Of a stretch of DNA of 64,000 bases, positions 1 through 7,899 are shown one piece after another (positions within the stretch are counted from its first letter, which is position 1; each line of letters begins with the position of its first letter). The notes beneath the pieces are model-generated. The model saw only the letters and a list, made by a program, of their open reading frames with translations. It searched no databases and was not told the DNA's origin. The translations under genes were made by a program, and so were the position numbers. The stretch spans positions 558,001-622,000 of the forward strand of contig NZ_JANUFF010000001.1 of NCBI RefSeq assembly GCF_024806495.1, in the 5' to 3' direction. This DNA comes from Chryseobacterium sp. JUb7. Its GTDB lineage: Bacteria; Bacteroidota; Bacteroidia; Flavobacteriales; Weeksellaceae.

Positions 1-2438
1 GCTTTTAAATCACTGGAGCCTGTTTCGAAATAAAGATTTTCAACGGTATACCATTTATTCGGATCCAGAACTGCTTTATCCTTATTTTTCACAGAATTAT
101 ACAGTTGATACAACTGACTTCCTTCCCCGATTTTAATGGTTTTTCCATCTTTAAGTTTAATCTCCTGGATATTTCCTGTTTCATATACGAAATCTCCGTT
201 TTCATTAAGGTGTCCTTTAATTTCCGCCGGCACTACTACAGCTGAAGTAGCTCCTGAAGCCATCTGAGCACCTTTTATTCCTGTTAAACTTTCAATCTTA
301 GCCTGTCTGTTCGCTTCGATTTTATCTTTATGTAAAACCGCTAATGTCGGAGCGATGACCAATGAAACAATTGACATTAATTTAATCAAAATATTCATCG
401 ACGGTCCGGAAGTATCTTTAAAAGGATCACCCACCGTATCTCCTGTTACGGAAGCCTTGTGCGGTTCTGAACCTTTATAATATGTTTCACCATTAATATT
501 AACTCCTTTTTCGAAAGATTTTTTAGCATTATCCCATGCTCCGCCGGCATTATTCTGGAACATTCCCATCAAGACACCACAGACTGTAGCTCCTGCCAGA
601 AATCCGCCCAATACTTCAGGACCGAAAATAAATCCGATCAAAAGCGGCGAAACAATAGCAATTGCTCCCGGAAGCATCATTTTCTTAATGGAAGCATCTG
701 TAGAAATAGCCACGCATTTTTCATATTCCGGTTGTGCCTTTCCTTCTAAAATTCCCGGAATTTCTCTGAACTGCCTGCGTACCTCTTCTACCATAGCCAT
801 AGCAGCCTGTCCAACCGCTGTGATCGCCAGCGACGAAAAAATAAACGGAATCATTCCTCCGACAAACAATCCGGCCAACACATCGGCTCTATAGATATCA
901 ATGCCGTCGATTCCTGCAATTCCTACAAATGCCGCGAATAAAGCCAAAGCTGTCAATGCTGCAGAAGCTATGGCAAAACCTTTTCCTGTTGCGGCTGTTG
1001 TATTACCTACAGCATCTAAAATATCTGTTTTTTCACGAACCTCCTTGGGTAGCTCACTCATTTCAGCAATTCCCCCTGCATTATCTGCAATTGGTCCGAA
1101 AGCATCGATAGCCAACTGCATTGCTGTAGTCGCCATCATACCCGCTGCTGCAATCGCAACGCCATATAACCCTGCACATAAATAAGATCCGTAAATCCCA
1201 CCTGCTAAAACAATAATCGGCAATAAGGTAGACTCCATTCCTACAGAAAGACCACCGATAATATTGGTAGCATGTCCTGTAGAAGATTGCCTTACAATAC
1301 TTGAGACTGGTCTCTTGCCCATCGCAGTATAATATTCTGTAATGATGCTCATTAATGTTCCAACCACTAAACCAACCATAATAGCCCCGAATACACCCAT
1401 TTTTGTGAATTCAAGCCCTCTTAAAATCATTTTATCAGGCAAAATATAAGTTACCAAGAAATAAGAAGCGATCGCTGTAATCACGATACTTCCCCAATTC
1501 CCTAGATTTAAAGCATTCTGAACACTTGATGTGGATGAATCTTCATTGTCATTAATTCTTACAAATAAAGTTCCTATCATTGAAAATATAATCCCAGTCC
1601 CTGCAATTAACATCGGTAATAAAATAGGGGCAAAACCACCGAAAGAATCTACGGAAACCGTTTCCCTACCCAATACCATAGTCGCCAGAACCGTTGCTAC
1701 ATAAGACCCGAATAAGTCGGCTCCCATTCCCGCAACATCGCCTACATTATCACCTACATTATCAGCAATCGTTGCCGGATTTCTCGGATCATCTTCCGGA
1801 ATTCCTGCTTCTACTTTCCCTACCAGATCAGCTCCTACATCTGCCGCTTTTGTGTAAATACCACCACCTACTCTTGCAAACAAAGCAATAGATTCTGCTC
1901 CCAGAGAAAATCCGGTAAGAATCTCAATTGTCCTCTCCATTTCATGAGAGTCTACTGGAGCATCGGGGGCAAAAATCTGTTTTATAATCAGAAACAAAGC
2001 GCCCAATCCTAAAACCGCCAGTCCGGCAACTCCCATTCCCATTACAGAGCCTCCTGTAAAAGAAACCTTCAATGCTTTTGAGAGAGAGGTTTTTGCAGCT
2101 TCAGCAGTTCTGACATTGGCTTTTGTTGCAATTTTCATTCCTATAAAACCTGCGAGTGCAGAAAACACGGCACCCACTACGAATGCAACGCCTATCGTCC
2201 AATGTGAATTGGCATTCGTCATTCCCATGACTGCTAATAAAATAGCGACGATAACAACAAAATAGGTTAAAACTTTGTACTCTGCCTTTAGAAAGGCCAT
2301 GGCACCGTCAGCGATGTGACCGCTGATCAATTTCATTTTTTCATTTCCGGCATTTTGCTTGCTTACCCAATTACTTTGAATAAAAGTATAAATTAAAGCA
2401 ATCACACCAAAAATTGGTACTAACACAAATAGATTCAT
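1..2438 (-). CDS. hppA: Membrane ion-pumping pyrophosphatase, C-terminus cut by window edge
   Basis: Hydrolyses cytoplasmic pyrophosphate and uses the energy to pump H+ or Na+ across the inner membrane. It begins at the ATG at 2436-2438 and stays open to base 1 (about 812 codons seen). The family signature ([20 protein letters not shown], then E-D-D-P-R-N-P and D-N-V-G-D-N-V-G-D) is encoded near 1740-1870. The [10 protein letters not shown] segment near 990 has Ala and Gly at the positions that mark K+-dependent members. After the last membrane segment (about residue 700) there is an unusual extra tail of over 100 residues, ending at the edge in [12 protein letters not shown], which looks like the first strand of an OmpA-like peptidoglycan-binding domain. 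Whether H+ or Na+ is pumped cannot be told safely from sequence. Confidence 0.95.
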   Translation of the reverse strand, partial: MNLFVLVPIFGVIALIYTFIQSNWVSKQNAGNEKMKLISGHIADGAMAFLKAEYKVLTYFVVIVAILLAVMGMTNANSHWTIGVAFVVGAVFSALAGFIGMKIATKANVRTAEAAKTSLSKALKVSFTGGSVMGMGVAGLAVLGLGALFLIIKQIFAPDAPVDSHEMERTIEILTGFSLGAESIALFARVGGGIYTKAADVGADLVGKVEAGIPEDDPRNPATIADNVGDNVGDVAGMGADLFGSYVATVLATMVLGRETVSVDSFGGFAPILLPMLIAGTGIIFSMIGTLFVRINDNEDSSTSSVQNALNLGNWGSIVITAIASYFLVTYILPDKMILRGLEFTKMGVFGAIMVGLVVGTLMSIITEYYTAMGKRPVSSIVRQSSTGHATNIIGGLSVGMESTLLPIIVLAGGIYGSYLCAGLYGVAIAAAGMMATTAMQLAIDAFGPIADNAGGIAEMSELPKEVREKTDILDAVGNTTAATGKGFAIASAALTALALFAAFVGIAGIDGIDIYRADVLAGLFVGGMIPFIFSSLAITAVGQAAMAMVEEVRRQFREIPGILEGKAQPEYEKCVAISTDASIKKMMLPGAIAIVSPLLIGFIFGPEVLGGFLAGATVCGVLMGMFQNNAGGAWDNAKKSFEKGVNINGETYYKGSEPHKASVTGDTVGDPFKDTSGPSMNILIKLMSIVSLVIAPTLAVLHKDKIEANRQAKIESLTGIKGAQMASGATSAVVVPAEIKGHLNENGDFVYETGNIQEIKLKDGKTIKIGEGSQLYQLYNSVKNKDKAVLDPNKWYTVENLYFETGSSDLK

Positions 2439-2572
2439 AGTTTAATATTTTTTGGTAATAGATAACTAAATATACCAAATAATTCTCTTTAATGTGTTTA
2501 AAAACACCATAACTATCTATAAATAAGTGTTTAAACGCTTAAGCAAAGCTAAAATTCGGGTTCAGTAAAAAT

Positions 2573-2608
2573 AAAAAAGGATAAGTGAAATTCACTTATC
2601 CTTTTTTA
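2573..2608 (-). terminator. Rho-independent terminator after ppa
   Basis: An 11-bp perfect stem, GGATAAGTGAA (2579-2589) against TTCACTTATCC (2591-2601), is flanked by A6 and T6, so it can act on either strand. It lies 22 bases past the ppa stop and upstream of hppA, so the two pyrophosphatase genes are probably separate transcripts. Confidence 0.85.
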
Positions 2609-2629
2609 TTTTATTAAATCAGAAGAAGA

Positions 2630-3241
2630 TTATCCTCCGAATTTATCTGCGTAATCCTGCTGAGATGCTTTAATAACCACTCTTGCATGCTCTGCACCGT
2701 ACACTTCCTGAATTCTGCATTTTGCAGGCTCATCCGGTAAGTTTTTATACGTTAAGAAATAGTGCATTAATCGTTTCACTTCTGCTTCAGGCAATTCTGC
2801 AATATCTCTGAAATGTCCGAAAGCGTGATCGTCAACCATTACAGCAACAATTTTATCATCAGCTTCTCCTCCGTCAATCATTTTGAAACCTCCGATTGGA
2901 ATAGCCTGCATCAATAGTCCGCCAGAATGAATATTGTGAGAACTCAATACACAGATATCCAATGGATCATGATCTCCCATTGTAACGTCTGTAGCTCCTC
3001 TTTCAACAGCTAATTTCATTACCGCTTCGTTACAGTAAGTTCTTGGAACAAAACCATATAACGCAGGAATAATATTTGAGAACTTCTGAGGTCTGTCAAC
3101 TTTTAAATATCCTGTTTCTTTATCTATTTCGTATTTGATAGTATCTGAAGGAACGATTTCAACGAAAACGTTTACAACATTTGGCGCATTTTCTCCTGCA
3201 GAAATCCCATGCCATGGATGCGCTTTAAAATTTGGAATCAT
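2630..3241 (-). CDS. ppa: Inorganic pyrophosphatase (soluble, family I)
   Basis: Cytoplasmic enzyme that splits pyrophosphate into two phosphates and so pulls biosynthetic reactions forward. The 203-residue protein has the family I metal-binding motif D-H-D-P-L-D at residues 90-95, the K-Y-E-I-D-K-E-T-G segment near residue 36 and the Y-G-F-V-P-R-T-Y segment near 62. It is slightly longer than the E. coli enzyme. It sits directly upstream of the membrane pyrophosphatase on the same strand, so two enzymes with one substrate but different energetic outcomes are neighbours. A strong terminator separates them. Confidence 0.95.
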   Translation of the reverse strand: MIPNFKAHPWHGISAGENAPNVVNVFVEIVPSDTIKYEIDKETGYLKVDRPQKFSNIIPALYGFVPRTYCNEAVMKLAVERGATDVTMGDHDPLDICVLSSHNIHSGGLLMQAIPIGGFKMIDGGEADDKIVAVMVDDHAFGHFRDIAELPEAEVKRLMHYFLTYKNLPDEPAKCRIQEVYGAEHARVVIKASQQDYADKFGG

Positions 3242-3264
3242 TATTTTAAATTTTTATTTTTTAG

Positions 3265-3777
3265 TTATGCTATTATTAAAATTTCTCGTCTTAAATCTTC
3301 AATGGTTGCCCCAATATAGTCTTCATTTTCCATATAGTTGATGATGAAAATAGTCTTAAACTCATCAAGATTCGCATTTTCATTTAAACTTTCATATGTT
3401 TTATGAAGCAATTCTATCACTGCATTTTTTGAATCAACAATATTTTTCCAGGAATTTTTTGTTATATACAACTGTTGTGACGAATTATATTCGAACTCTT
3501 CATTGATCGTTTTCTCAGTAAGAAAAATAAATTCATGGGGCGCCAGGTTTTTATCAAACTTCTGAATAAGATTGGAAGGTTTCATTCTATCAAGAAAAAG
3601 CGTCATTCTTTCGTATGAATGCGTTTTGCTTTCAGAATTGGATTTTACGGAAAGTAACTTGATTTCCTGATTCTTAAGTGTAATATAGGTATGTACAAAT
3701 TGTCTCAGCAAAACCAAAAAAGGAATTGCAATGATCAATGCAAATGCATACGGTAGATATCCTGAAAAATTTGTCAT
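3265..3777 (-). CDS. Membrane-anchored protein of unknown function
   Basis: I do not recognise the family. The protein (170 residues) has one N-terminal hydrophobic helix (about residues 6-27) followed by a charged, mostly helical soluble part with no catalytic motif I can name. A longer reading from a TTG at 3792 is possible, but the -7 promoter box at 3790-3797 overlaps that codon, so the ATG at 3777 is the better start. It lies 23 bases upstream of ppa on the same strand and may be cotranscribed with it. Confidence 0.7.
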   Translation of the reverse strand: MTNFSGYLPYAFALIIAIPFLVLLRQFVHTYITLKNQEIKLLSVKSNSESKTHSYERMTLFLDRMKPSNLIQKFDKNLAPHEFIFLTEKTINEEFEYNSSQQLYITKNSWKNIVDSKNAVIELLHKTYESLNENANLDEFKTIFIINYMENEDYIGATIEDLRREILIIA

Positions 3778-3789
3778 AATTTTAGGATG

Positions 3790-3797
3790 CAAAATTA
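3790..3797 (-). promoter_or_regulatory. -7 promoter box for the 3265-3777 gene
   Basis: On the minus strand this reads TAATTTTG, a perfect match to the flavobacterial -7 consensus TAnnTTTG, 13 bases before the ATG at 3777. Confidence 0.6.
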
Positions 3798-3936
3798 CTA
3801 ATTATTTGTTTTCTGCACATCATTTTAACTGATTTTAATTTGTGAATTAAACATTATGCCGATGCTGTAGCACAAGTTTATCTATAATAAATTAATGATA
3901 AAGTAGATTTTATAAAATATGGTTCAATAATTACCT

Positions 3937-3944
3937 TAATTTTG
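3937..3944 (+). promoter_or_regulatory. -7 promoter box for the FkbM methyltransferase
   Basis: TAATTTTG matches the flavobacterial -7 consensus and lies 18 bases before the start at 3963. No clear -33 TTG is seen at the right distance. Confidence 0.5.
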
Positions 3945-3962
3945 CACTATAATACTTAAAGA

Positions 3963-4745
3963 ATGTCTTTCAATAATTATATATCAAAGCTACTTTTTTG
4001 TGAGAATATCAGCTCTGGATTTAAAACATTTACGGCCCTCATTATCAACTCCAAGAGATACAGCTCAGGGTTAAAAAAAAATAATCTGGACCTGAAGAAT
4101 AATGAAACCTTTGTATATCATATTAAAAAGAATAAGAAGAAATTTGATCTGTTTTTAAGGACTTTTAAAGGCGATATCGATATTTTTTATGAAATATTCT
4201 GGAATAAAACTTACGATGAACATCTTAAATTAACAAAAAAAGAACCTAAAATCATTGTAGATCTGGGTGCTCATATCGGAATGACCTCTATTTATTTTGC
4301 ATTACAATATCCGAATGCCAAAATATATGCTGTGGAAGCTTCGTCCGAAAATTTTGAAATGTTAAAAGCCAACACTCAGTCTTTCAAAAACATCGTCCCA
4401 ATCAATGCGGCAGCTCATTATGAAGACGGAACTGTCAATTTTGGAAACAATGAACTGTCATACAATCAAAAAGTTTCGGAAAGCGGATCTCCAACGCCCG
4501 CTCTTTCAATTAAAAAATTAATCGACAGCAACGAGTTAAACAGTATTGATCTCCTGAAAATTGATATTGAAGGAGGTGAAATTGATCTTTTAAGTAAAAA
4601 TAATTCATGGCTGAATACTGTCGGAGATATCATCATAGAAATTCATCAGCCTTACAGCGCCGAAAGACTTACACAGGATCTGAAACCTTTTAATTTTAAA
4701 ATAAAACTTGATAAAGGAGCTGTTTTAACAGCCGGTAAAGAATAA
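3963..4745 (+). CDS. FkbM family SAM-dependent methyltransferase
   Basis: Predicted O-methyltransferase, a family that usually modifies sugars or secondary metabolites. In the 260-residue protein, SAM motif I is V-D-L-G-A-H-I-G-M at residues 99-107, followed by the acidic residue of A-V-E-A-S near 125. The FkbM hallmark K-I-D-I-E-G-G-E lies near residue 200. The first 90 residues are basic and unassigned. It stands alone between divergent and convergent neighbours with its own -7 box, so its substrate cannot be inferred. Its stop is 1 base from the end of the convergent gene. Confidence 0.85.
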   Translation: MSFNNYISKLLFCENISSGFKTFTALIINSKRYSSGLKKNNLDLKNNETFVYHIKKNKKKFDLFLRTFKGDIDIFYEIFWNKTYDEHLKLTKKEPKIIVDLGAHIGMTSIYFALQYPNAKIYAVEASSENFEMLKANTQSFKNIVPINAAAHYEDGTVNFGNNELSYNQKVSESGSPTPALSIKKLIDSNELNSIDLLKIDIEGGEIDLLSKNNSWLNTVGDIIIEIHQPYSAERLTQDLKPFNFKIKLDKGAVLTAGKE

Positions 4746-4746
4746 G

Positions 4747-5640
4747 CTATGATAACTTCATAGCTTTTTTTATCATCTCTTTTTTAGTATTGGAAATCAC
4801 CGGATACATTTTCAGTTCAGGACGAAAACCTCTGAAAAACTCTTCAATCGCAGGAACTTCACTTCCTTCAAAATCAAATATCTTATCTTCAATATTTTGG
4901 GCAATAAGATAGTCTATGATCACCGATGAACCTGCAAGTTTAACAAAATTCCGATCGTTGAATGTTCCCAAAAGAGCCAAAGTCTTGTGATCAAAATAAA
5001 CTGCGATTGCATTAATTGGAGTATTCTGATAAAAAAAAGCCACAATTTTCAGATGATTGGCATTTTCAAAATCGGTGAAAGTCTGTAGAAACTGCTGTTT
5101 ATCGTGTTCGTCTTTTGCACCGATGGTATTTTCTGAAATAAATTCATGAATATCTTTAATTTTCACTTCCTTAATCTCAGATTGCTGCAAAACGTCCTCA
5201 TCCAGTCTTAATTTTCGTTTTCTTTTTGGAGAATATTTCTGTCTTACTGTTTCATATTCTTCTGGGAAAATTAAAAAATTCTGCCTCTTTTTTAAAGACT
5301 TTGAAAACTGATTGGCATCATTAAAAGCATAATACCAGATATGGTATTTTTTTTCAAAAAATTGTAGGAACGAATTATTAATTTCAATAGAATCCTGTTT
5401 TGAAAATATTCCCAGCTGCTGACAAAGTTTCGGATTAATGGCTATCTTGATGCCCATTTTTCTAATGTACGGAACAGGCATCACTGCTTCATAATCATTA
5501 AAAACAAGAATTTCCCATTGCTTATTGGAAGTAATATCCAAAAATTCTTTTGTTGCAGAGTACTTTCTCTGTTCAGAATTTTCTAAACACTGTGTATATT
5601 TTTCAAAATCAATTTCGTGATATTTCAATCTTCTAATCAT
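4747..5640 (-). CDS. FemAB/GNAT-like acyltransferase
   Basis: A 297-residue protein of the GNAT-fold FemAB-like type. The C-terminal block D-F-E-G-S-E-V-P-A-I-E-E-F-F-R-G-F (about residues 256-272) is the usual end of the second GNAT domain. Such proteins transfer aminoacyl or acyl groups to peptidoglycan or surface polymers, but the substrate here is unknown. It overlaps radC by 4 bases (shared ATGA), so the two are translationally coupled, the last pair of a four-gene run with an L,D-transpeptidase-like lipoprotein and a LolD-like ATPase. That context fits an envelope role. Confidence 0.7.
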   Translation of the reverse strand: MIRRLKYHEIDFEKYTQCLENSEQRKYSATKEFLDITSNKQWEILVFNDYEAVMPVPYIRKMGIKIAINPKLCQQLGIFSKQDSIEINNSFLQFFEKKYHIWYYAFNDANQFSKSLKKRQNFLIFPEEYETVRQKYSPKRKRKLRLDEDVLQQSEIKEVKIKDIHEFISENTIGAKDEHDKQQFLQTFTDFENANHLKIVAFFYQNTPINAIAVYFDHKTLALLGTFNDRNFVKLAGSSVIIDYLIAQNIEDKIFDFEGSEVPAIEEFFRGFRPELKMYPVISNTKKEMIKKAMKLS

Positions 5641-6314
5641 AATAATCCTTCGTCTGAGAAACTAAAATATGAATTTTGTGTAATAATTAAATGGTCTAAA
5701 AGCTGAATGCTTAAAAAACTTCCTGCCTCTTTAATTTTTTGAGTGATGGCAAGATCTTCCCTGCTTGGTTTTAAGCTGTCTGAAGGATGGTTATGGGCTA
5801 TGATAATTCCGGTAGCATAATAATCTAAAGCCAGTCTGAACAAGATTCTTACATCTACAATAGACTGATTGATGCCTCCTTCTGTAAGTTTCGCGATATG
5901 TATTACTTTATTGCTCTGATTGAGATAAACAGCCCAAAATTCTTCGGTATGCAGATCGGATAATTGGTTTTTTAAAATCAAATATGCATCTTCACTATTG
6001 GAAATCACTGTCTTTTTTGAAATTTCCTGTCCGGCTCTTCTTTTTCCAATTTCAAGAGCGGTTACAATAGTAATTGCCTTAACTTCTCCTACCCCTTTGA
6101 ATTTCATCAGATCTTTTACCGAAAGTAAACTCAGCTGATGCCAATTATGATCTACTGATGCTAATATTTTCTGAGCGAGTTCTACTGCTGTCTCATCTCT
6201 GCTTCCACTTCCCATAATAATGGCCAGTAATTCGGAATCCGAAAGAGAATTAATCCCTTTAAGCAAAAATTTTTCCCGGGGTCTATCGTCTTCAGCTAGG
6301 TATTTAATGGGCAT
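5637..6314 (-). CDS. radC: RadC family JAB-domain protein
   Basis: A 225-residue protein of the usual RadC layout: N-terminal UPF0758 region, helix-hairpin-helix near residues 69-92, then a JAB1/MPN metalloprotease-like domain. The zinc motif is complete: His174, His176, Ser184 and Asp187. The residue after H-P-S is Asp where Gly is usual. The historical repair role is disputed and the true activity of the family is not settled. It overlaps the downstream FemAB-like gene by 4 bases and follows the L,D-transpeptidase gene after 36 bases. Confidence 0.92.
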   Translation of the reverse strand: MPIKYLAEDDRPREKFLLKGINSLSDSELLAIIMGSGSRDETAVELAQKILASVDHNWHQLSLLSVKDLMKFKGVGEVKAITIVTALEIGKRRAGQEISKKTVISNSEDAYLILKNQLSDLHTEEFWAVYLNQSNKVIHIAKLTEGGINQSIVDVRILFRLALDYYATGIIIAHNHPSDSLKPSREDLAITQKIKEAGSFLSIQLLDHLIITQNSYFSFSDEGLL

Positions 6315-6350
6315 TTTGGGGAGATTTGTGTTTTTATAAATGATGGTTGC

Positions 6351-6932
6351 TTAGTAAAAAGCGTATAAAATTATAGGTTGTTCAGATTGATCAATATATT
6401 TTGCAGAGTGGTTAAAAGCATTTTGTGAAAGCATCGGACAGCCAAAACTTAAACAGGCGGAATTTGTAGATTCCTTATCAGAAACACAGTAATAAGAATG
6501 AAGAACAATCGCTCTTGACATAGCATTACTGTTGGTTTCGTCTAAGCCATTCAAACGATAAGCTTTTCCGAATTTTCCGTTGTAGCTTTCTCTAATTTCA
6601 TATTTCCCTAAAGATGACTGATGTGATCCGTCTGTATTGCTGAACTGCAAATTGTCAGAATTTTTCACTACTGATCCTTCTCCATGGGCAACAACCGCTT
6701 TCTGCAAAACTTTATCATTTTTCAGATCGTAAACAAAATACCTGTATTTTCCTGAATGAATTTTAAAATTGATAAAAACTGCCAAATCCTGATTATAATT
6801 TTTCCCTTTAAGATAGTTTTTAATTTCCAGAATTTTCGATTTCGGTAAATAATCAACAGCGTTATTTGCCTGAGATTCAAATTTTGAACAGGAAATGATA
6901 AAAAGAAAAAAGAAAAGGAAATGTTTCATCAT
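6351..6932 (-). CDS. Murein L,D-transpeptidase-like lipoprotein
   Basis: Predicted lipoprotein of 193 residues with a hydrophobic signal and lipobox ending at Cys15 (I-I-S-C). The catalytic pattern of the YkuD_2 type is visible: His145 in I-V-L-H-S, then S-F-G-C with Cys165, expected to act as nucleophile on peptidoglycan stem peptides. It starts 11 bases after the LolD-like gene stops, so the two are surely cotranscribed, with radC following. Catalytic activity is inferred from motifs; many homologues are uncharacterised. Confidence 0.85.
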   Translation of the reverse strand: MMKHFLFFFLFIISCSKFESQANNAVDYLPKSKILEIKNYLKGKNYNQDLAVFINFKIHSGKYRYFVYDLKNDKVLQKAVVAHGEGSVVKNSDNLQFSNTDGSHQSSLGKYEIRESYNGKFGKAYRLNGLDETNSNAMSRAIVLHSYYCVSDKESTNSACLSFGCPMLSQNAFNHSAKYIDQSEQPIILYAFY

Positions 6933-6943
6933 TTATCGAATTT

Positions 6944-7612
6944 TTATTCGATGATCATTCCGTCCTTCATAACCAATTTTCTGTCGGTAATCTCAGCAAG
7001 GTTCGGATTGTGGGTTACAATCACGAAAGTCTGGTCGTATTTATCTCTTAAATCAAAGAATAACCGATGTAAATCATCTGCATTTTTGGAATCTAAATTT
7101 CCAGTAGGCTCATCAGCAAAAATAATTTTCGGTGAATTAATTAAAGCTCTTGCCACAGCGACTCTCTGGGCTTCCCCACCTGACAACTGATTAGGCTTAT
7201 GATGCAGTCTCTGTTCGATTTTAAGATCTTCAAATAGAGCATATGCCTTGTCTAATGCTTCTTTTTCATTGGCTCCAGCAATTTTTGTAGGTAAAAGGAC
7301 GTTTTCTAAAGCCGTAAATTCCGGAAGCAACTGGTGAAACTGAAATACAAAACCTATATTCTGGTTTCTGAATCTAGAAAGCTGTTTGTCATTCATATTG
7401 ATAAACGACTCTCCGGCAATTTCAATTTCAGTATCAAAATTTTTGGAATTTGAAGGTAAATCCAATGTTCCTAAAATCTGTAAAAGTGTAGATTTTCCCG
7501 CTCCTGATTCTCCGACAATAGAAACAACCTCTCCTGTTTTGATATGAATATCAACGCCTTTTAACACTTCTAAATTCCCATATGATTTATGGATATTCCT
7601 TGCTTTAATCAT
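6944..7612 (-). CDS. lolD: ABC transporter ATPase, LolD-like
   Basis: Cytoplasmic ATPase subunit of 222 residues with Walker A G-E-S-G-A-G-K-S at 34-41, signature L-S-G-G-E at 143-147 and Walker B I-I-F-A-D-E at 163-168, followed by P-T-G-N-L-D. This is the MacB/LolD/FtsE type that powers lipoprotein release or substrate extrusion rather than import. No permease is adjacent, so the partner is encoded elsewhere. The lipoprotein directly downstream makes a Lol role attractive, but that is inference. A -7 box ends only 4 bases before the ATG, suggesting a leaderless message. Confidence 0.85.
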   Translation of the reverse strand: MIKARNIHKSYGNLEVLKGVDIHIKTGEVVSIVGESGAGKSTLLQILGTLDLPSNSKNFDTEIEIAGESFINMNDKQLSRFRNQNIGFVFQFHQLLPEFTALENVLLPTKIAGANEKEALDKAYALFEDLKIEQRLHHKPNQLSGGEAQRVAVARALINSPKIIFADEPTGNLDSKNADDLHRLFFDLRDKYDQTFVIVTHNPNLAEITDRKLVMKDGMIIE

Positions 7613-7616
7613 GACT

Positions 7617-7624
7617 CAAAAATA
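7617..7624 (-). promoter_or_regulatory. -7 box abutting the lolD start
   Basis: Reads TATTTTTG on the minus strand (TAnnTTTG). Only 4 bases separate it from the ATG at 7612, so transcription would start at or near the initiation codon. Confidence 0.5.
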
Positions 7625-7709
7625 GTGATTTGATTTGAAATATTGAATAATTTTAAATGGATTTGTGAGTGGTGAATTTGAATTTTTAATTTAGCATAAG
7701 TGTTTAAGA

Positions 7710-7829
7710 TGCTTCGACAAGCCCAGCATGACCCTGCAAATACCAACTGTTCTTACATTATGTAATTATATATTATTGTTGAATAATCGGAGAGTATTAG
7801 AGATGTCAGGCTGAGGGGAGTCGAAGCAT
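7710..7829. repeat. Dispersed intergenic inverted repeat, copy 1
   Basis: Imperfect inverted repeat: left arm 7710-7735 begins TGCTTCGACAAGCCCAGCAT, and right arm 7804-7829 ends GAGGGGAGTCGAAGCA. About 70 bases of AT-rich sequence lie between the arms. A second copy with the same arm logic lies at 21039-21130. It fills most of the gap between lolD and pdhC and has no coding potential. Confidence 0.7.
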
Positions 7830-7852
7830 TTTTTAAGTATAATTTAAAACAA

Positions 7853-7878
7853 AAAACCTCCCAAAATTGAGAGGTTTT
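7853..7878 (-). terminator. Terminator after pdhC
   Basis: AAAACCTC (7853-7860) pairs with GAGGTTTT (7871-7878) around a 10-base loop, 22 bases beyond the pdhC stop. Confidence 0.75.
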
Positions 7879-7899
7879 GTATTTTAAAAAATTTAGAAA

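Noticed and set aside
901..1185. Plus-strand open frame antisense to the membrane pyrophosphatase
   Set aside because: It mirrors the Ala/Gly/Val-rich pump on the other strand; low-complexity protein, no promoter.
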